Origin: SZUA-36 sp041570235
Lineage (GTDB): Bacteria; Pseudomonadota; Gammaproteobacteria; Xanthomonadales; SZUA-36
NCBI GenBank assembly: GCA_041570235.1
Contig: JBFFWN010000128.1
Coordinates: forward strand, 1 to 9,864
Length of the DNA: 9,864 bases
Direction: 5' to 3'
In this document: positions 5,007-9,864 of the stretch, in pieces
Layout of the letters: the number at the start of each line of letters is the position of its first letter
How positions within the stretch are numbered: position 1 is the first letter of the stretch
The notes under the pieces: generated by a model
What the model was told of the DNA's origin: nothing
The model's database searches: none
The model's input: the letters and a program-made list of their open reading frames with translations, nothing else
Translations under genes and position numbers: made by a program

Positions 5007-5353
5007 TCAGTGGTTAACGGCATCTTCCAACTCCCCTTGCATCGCATGATACTGCGCCCTGACTTCGGCCAGTTCCGCTTCTACTTCAGCCACGGTGGCC
5101 AAATTAACTATGCCACTACAGATAGAAATATTCAGGTTGACATAGGGGGCGGCTATACGAAGTAAAATAAACGCTGAACCGGCAATACCACAAATACCAA
5201 ACATCCAGAACTGATGGCCATTTCCGTCATAGGAAAACCAGAAAACAACGACCTGGCTTTCATACAGAACCTGTAAAAAATAGCCTTCCCATCATTTGAC
5301 GGGTCAAGCCAGCCGCCACTCATTCCGGCTGTAAAATCGCAGGAATAAACCTG
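5007..5353 (-). pseudogene. Frameshifted relic of a secreted 'GGW-DPS-DGEGY' domain protein
   Basis: Minus-strand frame one (from about 5353) reads VYSCDFTAGMSGGWLDPSNDG. The match then continues in the next frame as EGYFLQVLYESQVVVFWFS and YDGNGHQFWMFG. The two parts join if one G is restored in the GGG run at 5288-5290 (expected GAT GGG GAA GGC, present GAT GGG AAG GC). The pattern 'G-W-DP--DGEGY-L-VL----VVVFWF-YD--G-Q-W--G' is a common exported module in gammaproteobacteria. After WMFG the similarity fades; the frame ends in a coiled-coil-like stretch (VAEVEAELAEVRAQYHAM) and TGA at 5007. No start codon or signal peptide fits upstream, so the 5' end is probably also lost. A sequencing error could mimic the frameshift but not the missing start. 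Confidence 0.65.
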
Positions 5354-5376
5354 GTTACTGAGCAGGAGCGTGCGTA

Positions 5377-6378
5377 TTATTTTGGTCGCGCCCCTTCCTG
5401 CACGCCTACGGGGATCGCAGGCTCAACCCTGACAGGTGGAAGGTTTTGTAAAAACAGGTAGAGTGCGGTTAACTCCAGATCCGTCATCCTGGCGTACTGC
5501 CCCCAGGGCATGATGGATTCCGGGATGATGCGCCCGATCCTGAAGCGTTCGATAAAGTTTTCCAACGTCCACTGGCTGATTCGGCCGGTTTCAGGATCCG
5601 GTGTCAGGTTGGGCGTGACGATATAGCGGTTATTGTCAACGACCGAATTCTCATCCATTACGCCGAAAGCCATCTGACCCGCATATTCAGCTCCGGTAAA
5701 TTTCCCTGTTACCATGCTGCGTTTTGTATGACAGCCCTTGCAATTGGCGATGCTTTCGGCGAGATAGCGGCCATATTCTGCCGTTGCGGCTTCGGCCGGG
5801 GCAGGCGGCACGATAGCATCCCCCATGGGCTTGAAAACCCCGAATGCAAACATCGCTTTGCCCAAAAAATTCCAGTCATTTTCAGGTCGCGCATTGCTTA
5901 CCGGTGGCAGGCTGCGCAGGAAGGAAACCAGGGCGGTCAGGTCATCGTCACTGATGTCGTAGAAAGGCATGAAGTCCATCAGTGCGGCGCCATCGTTTTT
6001 CACTCCAAATCTCAGCGTGCGTGCCAACTCGGCATCACTGAGCGAACCGATTCCAGTCTCCACGTCGGGCGTGATATTGGGTGCATAGACGATACCCAGT
6101 GGCAGTTCAAAGTTCTCCCCGCCACTGGGAAGAACCTCTTCACCATTTTCCAGTCGCTCTACCTCGCTTCTCGGGGCATGACAACCGGCGCAATGAGCAG
6201 GGCCATAGAAAAGATGCCGGCCCCTTGCCAGCACCTCCGGATCGTCGGTGGCCGCAATTTCGGGGTATGGCGCTTCATAGGTGCGATCAGCCATGGCGTA
6301 GACAAAAACCGCAATACCAAACGACAGGGTGACAAGGCTGAGGATCAGCCACTTGGTAAATTTAATGATTTTCTTCAT
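5377..6378 (-). CDS. Membrane-anchored di-haem c-type cytochrome
   Basis: This is a 333-residue protein with an uncleaved N-terminal membrane helix (about residues 10-29, LILSLVTLSFGIAVFVYAM) and a periplasmic part made of two cytochrome c domains. Haem 1 binds at CAGCH (63-67), with a probable axial Met at 137 (DFMPFY). Haem 2 binds at CKGCH (213-217), with Met 290 (SIMPW). Each domain carries the NITPD/NLTPD segment (101-105, 257-261) and a closing L-FL--LPPV helix (150-160, 308-316), showing that the protein is an internal duplication. This layout is that of cytochrome subunits partnering periplasmic or membrane dehydrogenases (gluconate/alcohol dehydrogenase type), but no dehydrogenase is adjacent, so the electron donor is unknown. 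The start has only a weak AAGGTG site about 13 bases upstream. Confidence 0.92.
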   Translation of the reverse strand: MKKIIKFTKWLILSLVTLSFGIAVFVYAMADRTYEAPYPEIAATDDPEVLARGRHLFYGPAHCAGCHAPRSEVERLENGEEVLPSGGENFELPLGIVYAPNITPDVETGIGSLSDAELARTLRFGVKNDGAALMDFMPFYDISDDDLTALVSFLRSLPPVSNARPENDWNFLGKAMFAFGVFKPMGDAIVPPAPAEAATAEYGRYLAESIANCKGCHTKRSMVTGKFTGAEYAGQMAFGVMDENSVVDNNRYIVTPNLTPDPETGRISQWTLENFIERFRIGRIIPESIMPWGQYARMTDLELTALYLFLQNLPPVRVEPAIPVGVQEGARPK

Positions 6379-6537
6379 GATGCCTGTTCACCTTGTCCGC
6401 TCTGCGTTTGTCACACGATGTGGATTACCAGCAGTTCAGGCAGGTCCCGGGTGTGCCCGGATCAGGTATTGCCAGTTGCGGTTTCTGGTTGTTGTTAATT
6501 TGAGGGTGCTGACATTTAAGCCCGAATCCTTAAAGTA

Positions 6538-6567
6538 AAAATACACTCGAGGCGTCACTTAATGCAA
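6538..6567 (-). promoter_or_regulatory. Candidate promoter of the cytochrome gene
   Basis: On the minus strand TTGCAT (6567-6562) and TATTTT (6543-6538) are separated by 18 bases, about 160 bases upstream of the cytochrome start. The match is moderate. The rest of the gap 6379-6649 shows no gene; a small GCCCG/CGGGC hairpin at 6611-6627 lacks a T-run. Confidence 0.3.
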
Positions 6568-6649
6568 ATGAAAATTGTTACGATCAATCTGGGGGTGATG
6601 TTTTCAAGATGCCCGAAGATGCCGGGCTTGGATTTCAAATGCCGCGGTA

Positions 6650-7261
6650 TTAAAACCGGAAAATGAAAAGCCGCAAGATCACCGTCAGAATATTCAGGAT
6701 CGTATTAAGGTGATTTTCATTCTGACCAATTTCGTGACCGGAGTTGCCGGAACCAACCGCCGAGGCGCCCACGGGCGAGGACAGGAACGCGCCGGCCCTG
6801 GCCAATACGTCACTGGAGCTGCCGGCATGATGTGCAGCCAGTAGCTTTTGTACTTTTTGATCCAGTATCTCATCTTCAAGCGACTTTTCTTTAGGCGCCT
6901 TCAAGGCCTCACGGGCCTGCTGGAACCTGGTAAATTCGCCCCGATTCAACCAGAAACCCTGGCATTTCGAGCAACGCATCAAGATAATGCCCTCGGGAAA
7001 ACGCGAATCATTGAATTGTGACAGCACCGTTTTGTCACGGGGGCATCGCAACGTGGTGGTGGTGATGTCGGTGGCGGCCCTCAACGTCGTCGAATTCAAA
7101 TCTTCAACGGGTTCATCGCCATCCGGTTTGATTCGGTATAGCTCAAACGCGTCGAACCATAGGCCGCCGCAATCCTCGCATTGATCGATTATGACTTTCT
7201 GACCGTAGTGAGACGGGACGGCCTTGTGGTGCAACATTCCATTGTCGTTGGGACAAAACAT
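6650..7261 (-). CDS. Protein with two TFIIB-type zinc ribbons and a hydrophobic C-terminal tail
   Basis: This is a 203-residue protein. Ribbon 1: CPND (3-6) with CEDCGGLWFDAFEL (28-41). Ribbon 2: CPRD (73-76) with CSKCQGFWLNRGEF (97-110). The 'C-x2-C-x-G-x-W-x-(D/N)-x-x-E-(L/F)' knuckle is diagnostic of the zf-TFIIB family (PF13453). In both ribbons the second position of the first knuckle is Asp rather than Cys (CPND, CPRD), so zinc would be held by three Cys plus Asp or another ligand. Residues 111-145 form a charged helix. The last 20 residues (NTILNILTVILRLFIFRF) are hydrophobic and could anchor the protein in the membrane or mediate self-association. ATG at 7261 is preferred, with GGA six bases upstream; an in-frame GTG at 7276 directly follows a stop codon and lacks a ribosome site. 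Its specific role is unknown. Confidence 0.88.
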   Translation of the reverse strand: MFCPNDNGMLHHKAVPSHYGQKVIIDQCEDCGGLWFDAFELYRIKPDGDEPVEDLNSTTLRAATDITTTTLRCPRDKTVLSQFNDSRFPEGIILMRCSKCQGFWLNRGEFTRFQQAREALKAPKEKSLEDEILDQKVQKLLAAHHAGSSSDVLARAGAFLSSPVGASAVGSGNSGHEIGQNENHLNTILNILTVILRLFIFRF

Positions 7262-7316
7262 TGATATTCCGGACACCTATTCAGAAACAGCAGTTTGGCA
7301 CAGATATGGGACGGGT

Positions 7317-7350
7317 CAAGTCGTATCCCAGGCAAAATTGAGACGACTTG
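7317..7350. repeat. Perfect 8-bp inverted repeat between DUF3999 and zinc-ribbon genes
   Basis: CAAGTCGT at 7317-7324 pairs with ACGACTTG at 7343-7350 over an 18-base loop. It could end the DUF2339-DUF3999 transcript or serve as an operator for the zinc-ribbon gene; there is no T-run. A second small palindrome, TGACA-C-TGTCA, lies at 7372-7382, next to the DUF3999 stop. Confidence 0.5.
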
Positions 7351-7388
7351 CGGTGATTAAGGACGGATCACTGACACTGTCATGAATT

Positions 7389-8783
7389 TCATTGATTGCC
7401 TTGCCTGTCTTCGCGCATATCCCGCATTAACGAATAAACAAGCCACCCCACCAGGAGCACTGCGGCAATTAGCCCCGCCCACAGGAGCGCAATGCGCCAG
7501 GTCTTTGTCGTAACGATATCAAGCTTCTGGACGCCACCGCGCAGTTCCCGGTTGCCTATTGTGGCACTGCCCGGCTTGCCTGATTCCCTCAGCATGCGGA
7601 ATATCGACTGGTCGCCGAGCACGCGATCCTGGGGGAACCCTTCCAGGCGGTCCAGTGCCCGTCCGCTTACCAGCTCAAAGGGTGGCGCACCCTGGGCCAG
7701 GAATACCAGTCGGTCCGGGCGCCAGCTCAATTGCAACTGCAGGGGCGTGTTAGAGACACCGGATTCCAGTTTTACTTTCCATTGGCTGGCCCTGGTGATG
7801 GCTATCCGTGCCTCGGGAGAGCGTAAAGAGGTTCCCTGTCTTGAAAGGTTGTAAAAAATACCGCTATGGCTTCTGCGCCAACTGTCTCCCTCATTTATAC
7901 GACTGAAGATAGTGGCCCTGACCACGACGTTTTCGTCTGCCAGCAACAGGTTTAGCCGGTCTACCGGCGGATAGCCGTCAGCGTTAAATACAAATTCACG
8001 CATGTTTTCAGACAAGGCAGGGATTGCATCCAAAACCAGTTCATCACGGATTTCCGGAGTCCCTGCCATGGTGTAAATTCCCATGACATTTTCGAGGTTC
8101 CAGCCATCCGGCATATTCTGCCAGCTGATACGCAGATAATTGGATACTTTTGCGTTCAGTTCCATCCGGTCTTGCACGATATGTGTCTTGTCATATTCGA
8201 GGTCTGCCAGGCTGGTCGCTCCCAAATGGCGCCAGTTTTGCAAATCGTTGCTCTGCTCCACCGTCAGCCGTCCGATAAATCCCTGCACCTGCTTTGGCCA
8301 GTGGAATTGCAACGCCACCAATGCTTGTTCCACATCACGGGTATCGACAATATAGGCCTTCAGAGGATTGTCTTCATCGGGCAGGTTTGCTCCGCTGGAA
8401 TCAAGTTTCATGGTGATTCCACGACCGGCCTGTTGCAGCAGCAGGCGCAGCTGTTCCGGTTGTTCACTCACATCAGCATGCAGTGGTACGAGTCCCAGCT
8501 TGATTTGCTCCTCTTTACTAACCGGCATGTCAGGTCGCTCAAACAGGCGCGGAACCGGTTGTTGCCCGGCATTGTATACGCCTGCATCCCGCAACGAGCT
8601 GTCTGAAACCGACCGGTAAACCTCGAGTGGAACCCGCAACTCGAAAAACTCACTATCGCCCTCAACGTCCAGCGAAAAACCGTATGCATAATCATCAGGA
8701 GCAGGTAATTCCTGCGATATGGCCGGGGCGGCTGAAAGGCACAGCCAGATGGCCAGCAGACTGAATTGAAACCTGCCAATCAT
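7389..8783 (-). CDS. DUF3999 family exported, C-terminally anchored protein
   Basis: This is a 464-residue protein. A signal peptide (MIGRFQFSLLAIWLCLSAA, cleavage after AIS, residue 23) leads to a large periplasmic part. Near its start come the family-typical lines YAYGFSLDVEGDSEFFELRV (residues 32-51), PLEVYRSV and the DAGVYNAGQQPVP segment. One transmembrane helix at about 431-455 (LLWAGLIAAVLLVGWLVYSL) and a short basic cytoplasmic tail close the chain. Start ATG at 8783 has an excellent ribosome site, AAGGAGGTG (8792-8800), placed inside the upstream gene. The start overlaps the DUF2339 stop as ATGA, so translation of the two is probably coupled. DUF3999 proteins are commonly found directly after DUF2339 membrane proteins and presumably work with them at the inner membrane. 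The activity of the family is not known. Confidence 0.92.
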   Translation of the reverse strand: MIGRFQFSLLAIWLCLSAAPAISQELPAPDDYAYGFSLDVEGDSEFFELRVPLEVYRSVSDSSLRDAGVYNAGQQPVPRLFERPDMPVSKEEQIKLGLVPLHADVSEQPEQLRLLLQQAGRGITMKLDSSGANLPDEDNPLKAYIVDTRDVEQALVALQFHWPKQVQGFIGRLTVEQSNDLQNWRHLGATSLADLEYDKTHIVQDRMELNAKVSNYLRISWQNMPDGWNLENVMGIYTMAGTPEIRDELVLDAIPALSENMREFVFNADGYPPVDRLNLLLADENVVVRATIFSRINEGDSWRRSHSGIFYNLSRQGTSLRSPEARIAITRASQWKVKLESGVSNTPLQLQLSWRPDRLVFLAQGAPPFELVSGRALDRLEGFPQDRVLGDQSIFRMLRESGKPGSATIGNRELRGGVQKLDIVTTKTWRIALLWAGLIAAVLLVGWLVYSLMRDMREDRQGNQ

Positions 8784-9864
8784 GCTTCGTCCACCTCCTT
8801 TTCGTTGCCGGTTTCGTTATGTTCAATTTGCCGTGGCGGGACCGGTGCAAAATACCCCACCACCAGCAGGAGTCCGCCGATTGCGAGGAAAGATATGATT
8901 CTCTCGACGGTACCCGTATTACCAAGGTCTACCAGGAACAGTTTCAAAATGACCAACGCCATGAAACCGGCGCCAACCATCCAGACGGCACGACGGCCGC
9001 TGCGAGCACCCCAGATCATGCCGGTGAAACCCAGTAAGCCCCAATAAACCGATAGCGCGGTCTGGACTGCCAGGGAATTGAATAAGGCATGGCCTTGCCA
9101 GGGGACCTCGGTGTAATGAAACACTCCGCGTACCAGGGCAATCGTTGTCAGAATGAAAAAGGCGGCGCCCATCAACCAGATGTACGGCCTGATGTTTGCG
9201 GTGCTTGAAATCAAAGCGGTTTCAGCGGTCTGCTGGCGAATCACCGGAAAAGAAAGCGAGGCAACCAGCATCGCGAACAGCATGGCGAGATCAAACGGGT
9301 TGATCAGCGGAATATAGGGCGCCGGCTCAGGATTACCCGGGTTGTCGATGCTTAAAACCATCAGCGCCAGGATCTGGCAGGCGAGCAGAACAAGGCTGGC
9401 ATTGAAATAGATCACCGGGTGCGCCGGCACCGGCCACGCCGGCCGCTGACGGCCGCGCCAGAGCAACAATACCGATATGCCAACGGTCGTAACCGCTGCT
9501 GCCTGTGACCAGGCCGCAGAAACCACCTGGTTGACCTGCCACGAAACTTCGAGGGCCGTCATGAATACAAGTAAAATGACAGAACCGAAATGCCAGAGCC
9601 CGGCGATCCGTCTCTCATGTTGGTCTGCAACCTTTAATAAAAACGCCTGGGCGAGCCACGCCAACGGCCATGCCAGGTAGCCAAGATCACGCAGAAAATG
9701 ATTATTGAATGCCAGTTGTAAAATAGCTGAAAGCACAAGAAACGGCAGAAACAGCAGGCTGGTGCGTCTCAACAGAGCCCAATCGCGGGAATTGCCTAGC
9801 CATGCAGCCAGAGCCATGCTGGCAGCCACGAAAAGTATAACGGCATGTCCTTCATTGCTCGGCC
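8780..9864 (-). CDS. DUF2339 family multi-pass membrane protein, C-terminal part (runs off right edge)
   Basis: The minus-strand frame is open from the right edge (PSNEGHAVILFVAAS...) to TGA at 8780, 361 codons. It is almost entirely hydrophobic segments, about ten to eleven likely membrane helices (for example LLFLPFLVLSAILQLAF, VILLVFMTALEV, LAMLFAMLVASLSFPVI, IWLMGAAFFILTTIALV and ISFLAIGGLLLVVGYFA). The closing stretch GFMALVILKLFLVDLGN with TGTVERIISFLAIG is the conserved C-terminal signature of the DUF2339 family (PF10101). Full family members have about 800-1000 residues, so more than half lies outside the window. An internal GTG at 9829 is not the true start: the frame continues upstream of it. 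The chain ends in a charged tail (NETGNEKEVDEA) that also encodes the ribosome site of the next gene. Confidence 0.92.
   Translation of the reverse strand, partial: PSNEGHAVILFVAASMALAAWLGNSRDWALLRRTSLLFLPFLVLSAILQLAFNNHFLRDLGYLAWPLAWLAQAFLLKVADQHERRIAGLWHFGSVILLVFMTALEVSWQVNQVVSAAWSQAAAVTTVGISVLLLWRGRQRPAWPVPAHPVIYFNASLVLLACQILALMVLSIDNPGNPEPAPYIPLINPFDLAMLFAMLVASLSFPVIRQQTAETALISSTANIRPYIWLMGAAFFILTTIALVRGVFHYTEVPWQGHALFNSLAVQTALSVYWGLLGFTGMIWGARSGRRAVWMVGAGFMALVILKLFLVDLGNTGTVERIISFLAIGGLLLVVGYFAPVPPRQIEHNETGNEKEVDEA

Noticed and set aside
5728..6498. Plus-strand open frame of 256 codons
   Set aside because: It is antisense to the cytochrome gene, where both CxxCH haem motifs and axial Met residues are clear on the minus strand. 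The plus-strand product is rich in Cys, His and Arg without any pattern.
6611..6627. Terminator hairpin after the zinc-ribbon gene
   Set aside because: The stem is only five pairs (GCCCG/CGGGC) and no T-run follows on the minus strand.
8172..8606. Plus-strand open frame of 144 codons
   Set aside because: It lies within the DUF3999 gene on the other strand and shows no domain or start signal.
1..9864. tRNA or rRNA genes
   Set aside because: No T-arm GTTCGA-type sequence with matching acceptor stem and no rRNA-like stretch was seen on either strand; a covariance-model scan was not possible.

Overview
The window reads as chromosomal DNA of a gammaproteobacterium, with mixed base composition and no plasmid or phage backbone genes. 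The basis for this is family-level: a coupled DUF2339/DUF3999 gene pair, secreted proteins with tandem Lcl (DUF1566) domains and an acidic IFADDFE-type C-terminal motif, a relic of the 'GGW-DPS-DGEGY' secreted domain, and many palindromes built on GACACCC that resemble REP elements. A Chromatiales- or Woeseiaceae-like bacterium fits, but genus is not settled by what can be seen.

Layout, left to right. (1) Positions 1-1361, minus strand: the N-terminal 453 codons of a large secreted protein with about six beta-propeller-like repeats followed by an EVTQGLQ-type domain. It runs off the left edge. Its upstream DNA carries two separate exact or near-exact tandem duplications (14 bp and 22 bp). (2) Positions about 1540-3450: an accessory scrap zone. 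It holds one intact small secreted protein (1992-2372, plus strand) with a strong terminator, surrounded by relics of three unrelated insertion sequence families (IS91-type C-terminus, IS110-type N-terminus with its 5' non-coding end, IS3-type OrfA C-terminus) and the C-terminal scrap of a probable TPR protein. GACACCC palindromes sit at or next to the broken ends of these relics. (3) Positions 3499-4737, minus: an exported protein with two tandem Lcl domains. (4) Positions 5007-5353, minus: a frameshifted relic of a secreted domain. (5) Positions 5377-6378, minus: a membrane-anchored di-haem c-type cytochrome. (6) Positions 6650-7261, minus: a protein with two TFIIB-type zinc ribbons. (7) Positions 7389-8783 and 8780-9864, minus: DUF3999 and DUF2339 proteins joined by an ATGA overlap; the second runs off the right edge.

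How it fits together: most intact genes lie on the minus strand and encode envelope proteins (exported, membrane-anchored or multi-pass). Only DUF2339-DUF3999 is clearly an operon; the others have their own intergenic gaps. The most interesting part is the scrap zone. There a recurring palindrome marks element breakpoints, and the 5' end of the dead IS110 element folds on paper into two hairpins with internal loops, in the place where IS110-group elements encode their bridge RNA.
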